This document shows positions 1 to 9,321 of a stretch of DNA of 64,000 nucleotides, piece by piece. The notes under the pieces are model-generated. The model was not told the DNA's origin. It saw nothing but the letters and a program-made list of their open reading frames with translations, and did not search any database. Every line of letters begins with the position of its first letter. Positions within the stretch are counted from its first letter, which is position 1. The DNA is from Candidatus Manganitrophus sp. Lineage in GTDB: Bacteria; Nitrospirota; Nitrospiria; SBBL01; Manganitrophaceae. A program made the position numbers and the translations under genes. The stretch spans positions 496,001-560,000 of the forward strand of contig CP114561.1 in the NCBI GenBank assembly GCA_028865235.1. The letters are read 5' to 3'.

Positions 1-35
1 TGGCAAAATTGGTTTCACTGAGAGATGGAATGGAG

Positions 36-1010
36 ATGAGCGAAATTACATTTCAAGAGATTCAGACCGCCGCGCGCCGGCTGGACAAGAATGCGCACCG
101 CACGCCGGTCGCAACTTCAGATCAGCTGAACGACATCGTCGGCGCCGAGGTATTTTGTAAATGCGAAAACTTGCAACGGGTCGGCGCGTTCAAGTTTCGG
201 GGGGCATTTAATTTGATCAGCCGATTGAGCGAGGCGCAGCGCGAATCGGGGGTGGTGGCCTTCTCCTCCGGAAACCATGCCCAGGCGGTGGCGCTGGTCG
301 CAAAGCGGCTCAAGATCCCCGCCGTCATCGTCATGCCGCGCGACTCCCCTGCCGTGAAGCTGGCGGCAACGCGCGGTTATGGCGCGGAAGTGATCCTCTA
401 TGACCGTCTCAAGGACAACCGGGAAGCGATCGCGAAACAATTGTCGGAGAAAAGGGGCCTGACGCTCGTGCCGCCGTTCGACCATCCGCACATTATCGCC
501 GGCCAGGGAACCGTCGCGCTGGAATTCCTCGCCGACATCCCCGATCTCGACCTTCTTGTGGCGCCGATCGGGGGAGGCGGGCTGATCAGCGGATGCAGCA
601 TCGCGGCCCACGCGATGCGACCCGCTCTCCGTATCGTCGGCGTGGAGCCGGAGACGGCGAATGATACTTTCCTCTCCCTGAAGCAGGGGACAATCATCTC
701 CACCCCCCTCTCTCGATCGATCGCGGATGGGCTCCTCTCCCCCGCGCCGGGCCGGCTCACTTTTCCAGTCATGCAACAACATTTGGAATCGGTCGCGTTG
801 GTCACCGATGCGGAGATCGCCGAAGCGGTCCGCTTCATGCTGATTCGGATGAAGCTGCTCGTCGAGCCGAGCGGGGCGGCCGGGGTTGCCGCATTGATGG
901 CGGGCAAGGTTCCAGACCTACGGGGCAAAAAGGTCGGTGTCGTCCTCTCAGGCGGGAATGTTGATCCGATCGTGTTGGCGAGGATGTTGGCTCCAAGCAT
1001 GGGGGAATAG
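36..1010 (+). CDS. PLP-dependent threonine/serine dehydratase
   Basis: Predicted cytosolic fold-type II PLP enzyme that deaminates L-threonine or L-serine to the 2-oxo acid plus ammonia. The PLP lysine sits in GAFKFRGAFN (about residue 53), and the glycine-rich phosphate-binding loop is GGGGLISG (about residue 185). At about 324 residues there is no room for the C-terminal ACT domains of biosynthetic IlvA, so it belongs to the short catabolic dehydratase/serine racemase group; which reaction dominates cannot be told. The frame opens further upstream with TTG at 9 and ATG at 30. I prefer the ATG at 36, where the protein begins MSEITFQEI as relatives do. It is one of only two plus-strand genes and converges on the lipoprotein gene at 1069. 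Confidence 0.9.
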   Translation: MSEITFQEIQTAARRLDKNAHRTPVATSDQLNDIVGAEVFCKCENLQRVGAFKFRGAFNLISRLSEAQRESGVVAFSSGNHAQAVALVAKRLKIPAVIVMPRDSPAVKLAATRGYGAEVILYDRLKDNREAIAKQLSEKRGLTLVPPFDHPHIIAGQGTVALEFLADIPDLDLLVAPIGGGGLISGCSIAAHAMRPALRIVGVEPETANDTFLSLKQGTIISTPLSRSIADGLLSPAPGRLTFPVMQQHLESVALVTDAEIAEAVRFMLIRMKLLVEPSGAAGVAALMAGKVPDLRGKKVGVVLSGGNVDPIVLARMLAPSMGE

Positions 1011-1068
1011 ACCCATGCATCTTGTTGAGGATGGCGGAACGGAACAATCCTCCGTTTGCTTTCAAAAC

Positions 1069-1749
1069 TCAGCAGCCATCGAGGGGGCCCTCTTGCACGC
1101 ACCGACTGACCCAAGCCTCCACTTCGTCCAGCAGCTTGGCAACGGCCCGATTCGCGGCGGTCACCCCGCCGTAGGCGTCCTCGCTGGGGGCCGGTTCCAC
1201 AACCTCGAAGACCTTCGTGCCGATGGGACGGAGGCGTTGCAGATCGACCAGCTGCGCGCGCAGCGTCAGGCGAACCCGGCTGGGATGTTGAATAAACTCC
1301 TGGCCGACGGCGAGATCATCGATGTCGATCCGGTAATCGCCCCGAACCGCGCTCGGCATCCGGACCACCGTCCGCCAGGCGCCGCTTCGTTCGAAGACCC
1401 GGACCAACAGCGGCGCCAGCATCCGGGCCGGCGTATCGACCCATTCGCTGGCGGCGTAATAACTGACCTCATGCGGGCGCTTGAGGTAGACGATCCGCTC
1501 CGTGTCGAATCCGGCCCGCGTTTGGGGAAGACTGACCAGCAAAACGGCGGTCGAGCCCTCCCCCGCCCCTCCCCGCCCTGATGCCTCCATCCCCTCCGGC
1601 CCCTCCGGATTGAGGGAATAGGAATGGATCATCTCCTGATCCATTCGCCTGGGAAAGGCGCAGGCGGTCGCGACAAAAACAACGACAATGAGGAGGTTTC
1701 GCAGCTTCCTTCCGATTCGATTCAGATCCAACTTATTCTCCCGGTCCAC
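1069..1749 (-). CDS. ABC-transport auxiliary lipoprotein (PqiC-like)
   Basis: Last gene of an MCE-type ABC transport operon. A hydrophobic N-terminus (LLIVVVFVATACAF, about residues 18-31) ends in a lipobox (VATAC), so the mature protein is predicted to be a lipoprotein. The body, with LPQTRAGFDTERIVYLKRP and alternating strand-like segments, matches the ABC_trans_aux/PqiC family that partners MCE proteins in lipid transport between membranes. It starts at a GTG and overlaps the end of the MCE gene by about 17 bases, which implies translational coupling. The C-terminal CVQEGPLDGC tail has two cysteines of unknown role. Family is inferred from lipobox, size and position; substrate unknown. Confidence 0.78.
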   Translation of the reverse strand: MDRENKLDLNRIGRKLRNLLIVVVFVATACAFPRRMDQEMIHSYSLNPEGPEGMEASGRGGAGEGSTAVLLVSLPQTRAGFDTERIVYLKRPHEVSYYAASEWVDTPARMLAPLLVRVFERSGAWRTVVRMPSAVRGDYRIDIDDLAVGQEFIQHPSRVRLTLRAQLVDLQRLRPIGTKVFEVVEPAPSEDAYGGVTAANRAVAKLLDEVEAWVSRCVQEGPLDGC

Positions 1750-2630
1750 GCGGATGCCGGGACCTGCCGAAGATCAGAGCGTTCGGCTCCCGCTCCAGTT
1801 GCGCGGCCAGCCGCTTCGAGGTGGCGGTCAGCTCTCTCAGCTCCGTGATCAGAAGACCGGCTTCCGTTAACGTCTGTCCGGTAAATTCCTCGATGCGGGC
1901 TTGATTCCGACTCACCAGAAGTTCCAGCATCGCGCTTGTCCGCGCCGCATTGCTCGACATCTCGCTGATGGAGCGGCTGCTTTTTTGAAGGTGATCGAGG
2001 ACGATCGGAAGCTGGGCATCGACCCTCCCCGTCATCCGGTCCAACGTCCCGGCGATCTTTGCCGTCTCTGCCAGTAGCTGTTTGAATGCAGCGCGGTTTT
2101 CCTCATCCACCAGCGACTGGGTGTCGGCAGCCAGGTTTTCGAGACGGGTGACCAGCCTCGGCAGCGTTGGATCGCTCACAAGGCGGCGGAGCCCCCCTCC
2201 AGACGGGCATAAAGAGAAGGGACGTTTTCAATCACCGGATAACGCTCCCCCGGTTTTGCGCGGAGGGGGGCGACTCCCGGCCGCCGCCGGCGAGATTCAC
2301 CACCGCCACCCCGGTCAGCCCTTGGAATTCAAGGAAGGCGACGGTGTCCTCCTTCACCGGCGTCTCTTCAGAAACAGAGAGGGTCAGCCGGAGTTGTTCC
2401 GGATTCTCCGGGTCGATGACCATCTCTTTCAGGTATCCGATATCGACCCCGAGATATTTCACCGAGGCGCCGATATTCAAACCGGTGACCGACTCTCGAA
2501 CATAAACGTCGTAGTGATCGTAGACCTGCCGCGACTCCCGCCGGCCGAGCCAGATCAACAGAACGACGAGCGCCGCCCCGAGGAGAACGACGAAGAGACC
2601 GACCCGCGCGTAATTCACCTTTGCTTCCAT
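1733..2630 (-). CDS. MCE/MlaD-family substrate-binding protein (two frameshifts)
   Basis: Membrane-anchored MCE-domain protein, the periplasmic lipid-binding part of a Mla-like importer. One transmembrane helix (about residues 9-28) is followed by an MCE domain with SVKYLGVDIGYL and FLEFQGLTGVAVVNL. The frame is broken twice, each time by one missing base in a homopolymer: the G6 run at 2265-2270 and the C6 run at 2192-2197. Restoring one base at each gives the expected junctions ERYPVIENVPSLYARL and LRRLVSDPTLPRLV, then a helical C-terminal region. The restored protein is about 300 residues. The shifts are most likely sequencing errors. A good ribosome site (AAGGAGT) precedes the ATG at 2630. 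Confidence 0.82.
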
Positions 2631-2654
2631 GTGGACTCCTTAGAAAAGATCTCA

Positions 2655-2752
2655 AAAGCGGTGTCGGGGGCCGGAGGCCAGGGGCCGGGTAGAAGACCTA
2701 TTTGAACTTCTTCTCGCCGACCCCTGACCCCTGACACCTGGTCCCGGTTTTA
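2655..2752. repeat. REP-like GC-rich inverted repeat, copy 1
   Basis: Intergenic palindromic sequence between the ATPase and MCE genes. The left arm (about 2659-2689) carries GGGGGCCGGAGGCCAGGGGC and the right arm (about 2717-2745) carries CCCCTGACCCCTGACACC. Arms pair imperfectly around an AT-richer loop. A second copy with the same vocabulary lies at 58381-58490, so this is a dispersed element rather than a unique terminator. There is no T-run after either arm. Confidence 0.6.
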
Positions 2753-2763
2753 AGATAATTTCC

Positions 2764-3539
2764 TCATCGTCCGGCCGCCTCGCGCTTGGAAAAAGCGCGG
2801 ACCAAAGGCTCCTTCGAGCGGGCAAGCTCCGCCATCGTTCCGACGGCGACGATCCTCCCCTCCCCCAACACCGCCACCCGATCGGCCAGCCGCCAGAGGG
2901 CGTCGAGGTCGTGTGTGACCATCACGATCGTCAGACCGAGCCGCGCCTTCAGGCGTTCGATCAGTTCATCCAATCCGCCGGCGCTGATCGGGTCCAACCC
3001 GGCGGTCGGCTCGTCGAGAAAGAGGAGCTCGGGATCGAGCGCGATCGCGCGCGCCAGACCGGCCCGCCGGCGCATCCCGCTGCTGAGCTCGCTCGGATAT
3101 TTCACCGCGCTCTCCGAGGGAAGGCCGGTCAGCCCGATTTTGACCAGCGCGATCTCCCGGATCAACTGCCCGCCGAGGGCGGTATGCTCCTTCAATGGGA
3201 CGGCGGCATTTTCGGCCACCGTGAGGGCGCTGAAAAGCCCCCCTCCTGGAACAACACGCCGGAGCGCCGTCGAAACCGAAGCAGGTCGGCGGGCCCCATC
3301 GCGCGGGCCTCTTCTCCAAAGACCCGGATCGATCCGGCGTCGGGCTCCCGCAGCAGAATCATCTCCCGGAGCAGCGTCGTCTTTCCGCTGCCGCTCCCGC
3401 CGATGATGGCGAACAGCTCCCCCCGATAAACCGACAAGCTGATGTTTTCATGAACCACGGCGTCGCCGAAGCGGGTCGAGACGCGGTCGACCTCCACCAC
3501 CGGTTCTCTTGCGCGCGATCGTAGAGAGCTCGCCGCCAT
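2764..3539 (-). CDS. mlaF: MlaF-like ABC transporter ATP-binding protein (one frameshift)
   Basis: Cytosolic ATPase of the MCE/Mla-type transporter. The N-terminal part contains Walker A (GGSGSGKTTLL); the C-terminal part contains the signature region (LSSGMRRRAGLARAI), Walker B (ELLFLDEPTAGLDP) and the H-loop (VMVTHD). The halves are in different frames. One missing base in the C6 run at 3238-3243 explains this; adding it gives FQEGGLFSALTVAENAAVPL, the normal Q-loop region. The restored protein is about 259 residues, normal for MlaF. The ATG at 3539 lies 2 bases after the permease stop, so the two are probably co-translated. Confidence 0.9.
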
Positions 3540-3541
3540 GT

Positions 3542-4664
3542 TTACAGCTTCCACCAGCTGAGGAGGATCGAGAAGAGGGCGTCGAAAACAATCACCAGAA
3601 AAATCGCCTGAACCACGCTGGTGGTGGTGTTCCGGCCGACGCTCTCCACGCTTCCCCGAACCTGGAAGCCCTGGTAACACCCGACCAGCGCGATGATGAT
3701 CGCGAAAACCGGCGCCTTGCCGATTCCGATCAGGTAATGCCGCAGCGCAATCGCCTCCCGAAAGCGGGAGATAAATTCGTCGAAGCGGATTCCAAGCTGA
3801 CCATAGGAGACCAACATCCCCCCGAAGACGCCGATCAGGTCGCCGAAGACGGTCAGGAGCGGAAGGGCGATCACCAGCGCCGTGATCCGGGGGATCACCA
3901 GCAATTCCATCGGAGAGAGGCCGATCGTCCGCATCGCGTCGAGCTCTTCGGTCACATTCATCGTCCCGATCTCGGCGGTATAGGCCGCCCCCGATCGCCC
4001 CGCGATGACGATGGCGGTGATCAGCGGCGCCACTTCCCGGAGCAGGGCGATCCCGACCAGATCGACCACATAGATGTTGGCCCCCAGAGCCCGGAGCTGT
4101 TCGGCCCCTTGATAGGCAATCACGGTTCCGACCAAAAAGAGAAGCAGACCGATAATCGGAAGCGCATTGAAGCCGTCCAGCTCCACCCGTTTTAACAAGG
4201 CGCGGCCCCGAAGCGTCCGCGGGTGCGCGACGGTGAAGAAGAACCGCATCACACTCTCCCCGAGGAAAGCGAGGGCCTCCCGCAGTTCGGTCCCCTCCCG
4301 CCACACAAGGCGGCCGATCCGCTCCAGGCCGCCCATTCGCGGGGGAGGAGCGGAGCGTTGAATCGCCGACCCGCTCCGCGCAACCATTTGCATCAACTCG
4401 GCCTGCGCGGGGGAGAGCCGCCGGAGCGCCACCCGCCGGCCTTTCTGTTGAAGCGTGAGGGTCCGCTGCAGCAGCCAGGCCCCGCCGGTATCGATCGCCT
4501 GAATCCCCCCCAGATCCCAGATCAGCTCCGGTGACGCGGGCCAAGCGAAATCGGCGAGCCGCCGCTCCAAATCGGCCAATTGCGGCAGCGTCCAATCGCC
4601 GTCGAAATAAACGACCTGATCCTCGCCGAGAGAAATGCCTTCCTGGGATACTTTCGCGATCATC
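3542..4664 (-). CDS. mlaE: STAS-MlaE fusion, ABC transporter permease
   Basis: Inner-membrane permease of the MCE-type lipid transporter. Residues 1 to about 100 form a STAS-like domain (VYFDGDWTLPQLADLERRL ... IDTGGAWLL), as in other STAS-MlaE fusions. The rest is an MlaE permease with about five membrane helices and the family motifs FGDLIGVFGGML, RSGAAYTAEIGTM and GKAPVFAIIIALVGCYQGF. About 374 residues from the ATG at 4664, which has a weak GAAGAG ribosome site. It is the first gene of the leftward operon mlaE-mlaF-MCE-lipoprotein. Direction of lipid transport cannot be read from sequence. Confidence 0.92.
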
Positions 4665-4736
4665 TGCTCTTCATATTCATGCCGGGTCTCCACCCCGCCG
4701 CCGTTGCGGGGAAGAGACGCCGGATCGAATGACTGT

Positions 4737-5177
4737 TTAGCGCGCCGGCGCCCGCGCAAAGATGGACACAAACGCGAGGAGGCCGACCAAACATAAGAGA
4801 ACGGCGATGGCCAATGTCGGGGTCCATCCGTGCGGCAAAACCGACTTCTCGAACCCCTCCCGAAACGGCTCGCTGAATAGATAATTGACCGTAACTTTGT
4901 ATTGCCATACGGAAATCGACAGGGCGAGAACTCCAATGACAATGAGAAACAGGCCGACATAAAACGGCGCATTCGGATCTCGGGCGGGGGCCACTCCCGG
5001 AATCTGATCCAAACGCTCGAAGAACTTCACGATGGTGAAGCCAAAACCGATCAGAGCGATCGCCGTCCGCACCCAGGCTTCCAGCGTCCGCTCCGCAGCC
5101 ATTCGGGTGCGAAGCCAGGCGAAATGGGTCGCGACGTTCAGGGGAGCCGAAACGGTTTTCTTATCGTCCTTCTCCAT
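4737..5177 (-). CDS. DUF202 (YidH-like) membrane protein
   Basis: Small inner-membrane protein of 146 residues with three predicted helices (about 38-55, 75-95 and 120-140). The segment TRMAAERTLEAWVRTAIALI is the characteristic DUF202 core. The C-terminus ends in a short basic tail. Function is unknown in the family. It has a strong ribosome site (AAAGGAGAAAAGG) before the ATG at 5177. It lies just downstream of a DUF1622 gene with a 21-base gap, so the two small membrane proteins and the beta-barrel at 5593 probably form one transcription unit. Confidence 0.85.
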   Translation of the reverse strand: MEKDDKKTVSAPLNVATHFAWLRTRMAAERTLEAWVRTAIALIGFGFTIVKFFERLDQIPGVAPARDPNAPFYVGLFLIVIGVLALSISVWQYKVTVNYLFSEPFREGFEKSVLPHGWTPTLAIAVLLCLVGLLAFVSIFARAPAR

Positions 5178-5198
5178 AACCTTTTCTCCTTTGGTCCG

Positions 5199-5570
5199 TC
5201 ACGCGACGCGGCGGCCGGTCGGCGTATCGGCGATGTCGGTGCTTACCGGCGCCGCGTACTTTTCCAGGTCCCTCTCCAAGAAAAAATTCAGGAAGGTTCG
5301 GATCACGGCGATGGCGCCCAGTTGTCCGATCTCAAGCCAGGTCGGAGAGATCGCCGTCCGGATGATGTCCGCCCCCAGCTCAAACTCCAGTCCCAGCAGC
5401 AGCCACATCCCGAAGCGAAGCCAGACCTCCTTTTTCAACCCGAGCGGCCTTCCTGCAACGACAGCCGCCCGGAGCGTCCCAAAGGCGGCTTGGGCCCCGC
5501 CGATCGCGATCATCAGCACCGCAACAACCTCCAACCCCAGCGCAAGGTAACCGGCGATCCCTTTGAACAT
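5199..5570 (-). CDS. DUF1622 membrane protein
   Basis: About 124-residue inner-membrane protein. The segments GLEFELGADIIRTAISPTW and IAVIRTFLNFFLERDLE are typical of DUF1622, a family of unknown function. Three hydrophobic segments are visible. The frame extends upstream to an ATG at 5618, overlapping the beta-barrel gene, but the ATG at 5570 (MFKGIAGYL) has a good GGTGGAAG ribosome site and gives the normal family length, so I chose it. Its stop is 21 bases before the DUF202 gene. Confidence 0.83.
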   Translation of the reverse strand: MFKGIAGYLALGLEVVAVLMIAIGGAQAAFGTLRAAVVAGRPLGLKKEVWLRFGMWLLLGLEFELGADIIRTAISPTWLEIGQLGAIAVIRTFLNFFLERDLEKYAAPVSTDIADTPTGRRVA

Positions 5571-5592
5571 CACTTCCACCACGTCCCACCCC

Positions 5593-6369
5593 TTAAAACC
5601 GGAGCGACAATCCTGCAAACGGGCCGATCAGCCGGAGCTTCACCTGGGTCGTGTCATTGGTGTTGTTCGCGTTGAAATCCTCGTACCGGTATCCTCCTAC
5701 GACGCTGAAATTTTTGAACGGGATGATCTTGATGCCGGCCTCCCCGCTGACGAAATAACCATAGGGGGTGTTCGGAATTCCGGAGCCTCTGAAGAACAAA
5801 TTTGTCCCTTTAAACGGATTGATATCGAGCGCAAATCCGAGCGACGCCAACGGGACGGTCAGATCCTCCTCCGCGCGTTGAGAAACGTTGTTCAGCGCTC
5901 CTTCGACAGAAAAATTTGCGTGGACGATTCGTACATCGATCAGGGTGCCGAATTTAACCAGGCCGTCGGAGGCGTCGATGAACTGCCAAACCCAACCGAT
6001 CCGGTAGAGTTGGAAATCGAGCTCCGAAGCGACGCGCGCTCCGATATCGAACGTCCGGTCCCGAATGGCAATGGTTTGGCTCAGGGTCTCTTCTCCCTCC
6101 CACTTGGCCCAGGTCGCATCGAAGAACAAACTGCTCTTCGGTCCGGTATACCAGGTGAGTCTTCCCTCTGGAAAATTCTCTTCGCGTAAGTCGAGATCTC
6201 GTTCCAGGTTGATATCGGTTCCGCGGACTTCGTCATCAAACCTCGTGCTTGCTTTCAGATCGGTAAACCAATAACGCCCTTCCAACTCCAAAACGACATC
6301 CTCCTCCCCGGCGTGGGCATCAAAGACAATCGCCAGAACGATCAGGATTGAGAAGAATAAAACTTTCAT
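5593..6369 (-). CDS. Outer-membrane beta-barrel protein, function unknown
   Basis: Protein of 258 residues with a clear signal peptide (MKVLFFSILIVLAIVFDAHA, cleavage before GEEDV). The mature part alternates polar and aromatic residues as in a small barrel (LEGRYWFTDLKAST, LSSLFF-type strands) and ends in phenylalanine (GLSLRF), the BamA-recognised C-terminal signature. I do not recognise a specific family. A similar plan, without obvious identity, is seen at 15987, 38194 and 46833, so the window carries several small barrels. Probably transcribed with the DUF1622 and DUF202 genes downstream. Confidence 0.75.
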   Translation of the reverse strand: MKVLFFSILIVLAIVFDAHAGEEDVVLELEGRYWFTDLKASTRFDDEVRGTDINLERDLDLREENFPEGRLTWYTGPKSSLFFDATWAKWEGEETLSQTIAIRDRTFDIGARVASELDFQLYRIGWVWQFIDASDGLVKFGTLIDVRIVHANFSVEGALNNVSQRAEEDLTVPLASLGFALDINPFKGTNLFFRGSGIPNTPYGYFVSGEAGIKIIPFKNFSVVGGYRYEDFNANNTNDTTQVKLRLIGPFAGLSLRF

Positions 6370-6405
6370 CGGACCGCTCCTATCATTTCGACAGCGCGCG
6401 TCAGG

Positions 6406-7843
6406 TTAAGGCGCGCCGACCTCTCTTGAGGAAGCACGCTGCGTCTCCTCCCTCCACCCCCCGCCGAGGGCGAGATAGAGGTTCACCCGCTGAACCAAGC
6501 GCTCCCCCTGCACGCTGAGGATCGTGCTCCGCGCCGAGAAGAGCCGAAGCCGCTGCTGAAGGACCGAAAGAAGGTCGGTTCTCCCGACCTCGTATTGGTT
6601 CTCGGCGATCTCCACGGCCCGTTCGTAGTCCTCCACCACCTGCGCCAACACCTCCTCGCGCCGACGCAGCACCTGCTCGGCGTTCAGCGCATTCTCCACC
6701 TCCTCAAACGCCCGGAGGACCATCGCGGCATATTGCATCACCGCTTCTTTTTGCTCTGCGTTTCGGATCTGAACCTGCGCCCGAAGCTCCCCTCCCTGGA
6801 AGATCGGGGCGAGAAGACTTCCACCGATTCCCGCCGTCGGGTTGCTGAAGTCGGACCGCTTGCTGAAAACGTCGCTGCTGATCAGGCCGAGGGAGGCGGT
6901 CAGGCTGAACTGGGGAAGCCTCGCCGCCTTCGCCTGTTGCACCTGAAAAAAGCCGAGGAGACCCGGCGCTCCGCCGCGAAGATATCGGGCCGGCGTTCGA
7001 GCAGCTCCGAAGGGAGTCCCGCCGGGACCGGCGCCGTGATGCGGGCCAGCATTTCGGCCACCTCGATTTCTCCGGAAGGATATCGTCCGACCAAGACCTC
7101 CAAGGCCCGCCGGGACTGGGCATTCGCCTGCTCCAGCTTCAGCAGGCTGTCACGGAGGCTCCCCGTTTCGGCCCGGGCGAGTACCACGTCCTGGTCGCCG
7201 GCCGCTCCCACCTCCCGCTTGCTCTTCGTCAGTTCCAGCAGCCGTTCGCTCGATTCCAGCATCTCCCGGGCGGTCCGCTCTTGCAAAAGCCCTTCGACGG
7301 CGAGGAACCAGCTTCGCGCCACCAGGGCGGCGATCGATTGACGCGCAGAGATATAATCGGCCTCTTCCGAGGCGAACTGTTCCTCCGCCGCGGCCCGTCC
7401 GGCGCGCACCCGTCCCCAGACGTCGATCTCCCATGAAGCGAACGCTGAGATGAAATTGATCCCGGTCCCCTCGCCCAATCCGCGACTCCCTTTGCCGATC
7501 ACAGAGACCGCCGGATAAAGCGCCCCCCCGCGGCCTTCACATACCCCGCCGCCTGTTCCACCCGCGCCGCTCCCGCGCGCAGATCGGCGTTGTAGGTCAG
7601 CGCCTCCTCGACCAGACGATTCAGCAGATCGTCACCGAATGTCGCGACCCAATCGGCCGGAACGGCCCCTTCGGTCTCGCCTCCGGCTGTTGTCCAGTGC
7701 TCCGGGATGGCTGCATGAGGGAGCCCTTTCCTTTTGAGTTCTTCCTGTCCCGGAGGACGCTTCAGGCTGCAACCGGAAATCAGCGCGATCAGGAGCGCTG
7801 TCGCGGCGAGCGCCGTCCATCCCGCGCGGCGAAATCTCTTCAT
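6406..7843 (-). CDS. TolC/NodT-family efflux outer-membrane lipoprotein (two frameshifts)
   Basis: Outer-membrane factor of a tripartite exporter. The N-terminus has a lipobox ([14 protein letters not shown], Cys about 25). The centre contains [15 protein letters not shown] and [16 protein letters not shown], typical of the RND-type OMF family, and the C-terminal half has the repeated barrel/coil motif ([21 protein letters not shown]). The frame is broken at the C7 run 7523-7529 and at the A6 run 6946-6951. Adding one base at each restores [14 protein letters not shown] and [17 protein letters not shown], exactly as in relatives. The restored length is about 480 residues. It is followed upstream by the HlyD-family gene at 7863, its likely periplasmic partner. 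Confidence 0.88.
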
Positions 7844-7862
7844 GGCATCCGTTCCTCTTCCT

Positions 7863-8813
7863 TTAATGGAGCTTCACAATGAACCAATCAAGCTTGGCGC
7901 TCACCCGGAGCAATACTTTACGGAGCAGATGAATCGGCGCCAGCTGCTCGGTGTAGATCGCGGCGGCGCCGCGCGCGCCGGGCGCAAGGAACAGATCCCT
8001 GTCTTTGCCGTCGAGCATCAACTTCACGGCAAATCGCTGCGCCGGCGCTTCTCCCACCTGCGGCAGAGTGCCGCCGATCGGCAATTGCCCCTGCCCCGTC
8101 GCCCAAACGATGGCGTCGACCCGGCCCTTGATCACCCGTCCCGGATAGGTTTTCAAGATGATCTCGGCTTCGTCGCCCGGCTTGACCTTGCGCAGCTCGT
8201 TCTGTGAAAAGAGGGCGATGACCCACTGTTCATCTTCGACAAAACTCATCGCCGCCGTGACCGGGAACGGCACCACAAACGAACCTTCCCGAAGCTGCAA
8301 GTTGATCACCTTGCCGCTTCCGGGGGCGAGGGTGGTTGTTTCGGAGAGATTCCACCGGGCCAAATCGAGCTGCGCGCGCAGCTGCCGGACATCGCTCCGG
8401 TCGCGATCGACATCGAGCTGGCTCCCGGCCCCGGTCTTCGCCAGCGCGGCGGATTGTTTGAGACGGGTCTCGGCGAGCGCGAGTTGGGCTTCGATCCGCT
8501 TGACCTCAAGCTCAAAAGGGGTCGGATCGACCCGGAAGAGGACGTCTCCCTTTTTGACCGACTTGTTCGGCTCGACCGGCACGTCGATCACCCGCCCCCG
8601 CACCTGGGGGAGGATCTGCACGACATAGTTGATCACCCGCACATCGTGCGACGAAGGGGCCACGACGTTCAGAAGCAAGATCGTCACCGCCAGAAGGATG
8701 AACGGGAGGGTGATGACGATCGCCTGGGAGACGAAGTTCCACGGCAGCCATTTAAGCTTGAAGAAAATAAGCCAGACAAAAAAGGCATAGATCAGCAGCA
8801 GCAAAATTTCCAT
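7863..8813 (-). CDS. HlyD-family membrane fusion protein (YiaV/YibH-like)
   Basis: Periplasmic adaptor with two N-terminal hydrophobic segments (residues 1-20 and 28-50). They are followed by a biotinyl-lipoyl-like half motif ([20 protein letters not shown]), a coiled-coil hairpin (about 100-155) and a barrel domain. At 316 residues it is intact and of normal length. Paired HlyD plus DUF3302 genes (yiaV-yiaW) are a known arrangement in enterobacteria, and the DUF3302 gene lies immediately upstream here, with a TolC-type gene downstream. Together they suggest a three-part export pump whose energised inner-membrane partner is not obvious in the window. Confidence 0.88.
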   Translation of the reverse strand: MEILLLLIYAFFVWLIFFKLKWLPWNFVSQAIVITLPFILLAVTILLLNVVAPSSHDVRVINYVVQILPQVRGRVIDVPVEPNKSVKKGDVLFRVDPTPFELEVKRIEAQLALAETRLKQSAALAKTGAGSQLDVDRDRSDVRQLRAQLDLARWNLSETTTLAPGSGKVINLQLREGSFVVPFPVTAAMSFVEDEQWVIALFSQNELRKVKPGDEAEIILKTYPGRVIKGRVDAIVWATGQGQLPIGGTLPQVGEAPAQRFAVKLMLDGKDRDLFLAPGARGAAAIYTEQLAPIHLLRKVLLRVSAKLDWFIVKLH

Positions 8814-8829
8814 ATGTTACCTCATCTTC

Positions 8830-9321
8830 TCAAGCGGCCTTCCGTTCGGCCTCACCCGCTTCCGGTCCCGCTTCCGGTTCCGCCACATCGGTGCCGTAGG
8901 CCATTTTGTACATCACCGGCTTGGTAAAGGCCCAGAGCCAGGCGAGCGGCCAGAGCAACCCTCCGAAGAAGAGCGACAGGATGCAGAGGGTCTTGATCGC
9001 AGGAAGCTGGGGATGTCTGCGCCGCTCGGCGATTTTTTCCGGAAGAATGTGGAGCATCAGAAAGAGCCCGATCAGCGCCACCGGCGCCACGATCAGCACC
9101 ACCCAGGTCAGGATGTCGGCCAGGGTGTCTTCAAAAGCGTGCCCTCCGGATTCCGCCGCAAAGATCCGGACCGACGACATCAGAACAACGCCAAAGAGCC
9201 AGACGGCGAGGCCAAATCGTACGAGAGGTTGCACAATGGGGGGAGCGTCCCGCCGCCGGCCGCGGGAGCGGACGCTTCCCCCTTCCTTTTTATTCATTTC
9301 AGATCCGCTTTGCTTGTTCAT
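8830..9321 (-). CDS. DUF3302 (YiaW-like) inner-membrane protein
   Basis: 163-residue membrane protein with about three hydrophobic segments. The core HILPEKIAERRRHPQ matches the DUF3302/YiaW pattern of a helix followed by an H-x2-P-x3-A-x2-R-x-HP motif. The Glu/Ala-rich C-terminal tail is low complexity. The ATG at 9321 has a GGAGGG ribosome site and forms a 4-base ATGA overlap with the stop of the sugar porter gene, so translation is probably coupled to it. Function in the family is unknown but it accompanies HlyD adaptors. Confidence 0.72.
   Translation of the reverse strand: MNKQSGSEMNKKEGGSVRSRGRRRDAPPIVQPLVRFGLAVWLFGVVLMSSVRIFAAESGGHAFEDTLADILTWVVLIVAPVALIGLFLMLHILPEKIAERRRHPQLPAIKTLCILSLFFGGLLWPLAWLWAFTKPVMYKMAYGTDVAEPEAGPEAGEAERKAA

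Noticed and set aside
1011..1068. Bidirectional terminator between the convergent dehydratase and lipoprotein genes
   Set aside because: Only a 6-bp GAGGAT/ATCCTC stem with a long loop and no T-run is visible.
3192..4595. Long minus-strand open frame overlapping the permease and ATPase genes
   Set aside because: Only its 3' third is real (the N-terminus of the ATPase); the rest is a shifted reading of the permease with Gly/Arg/Ala-rich composition.
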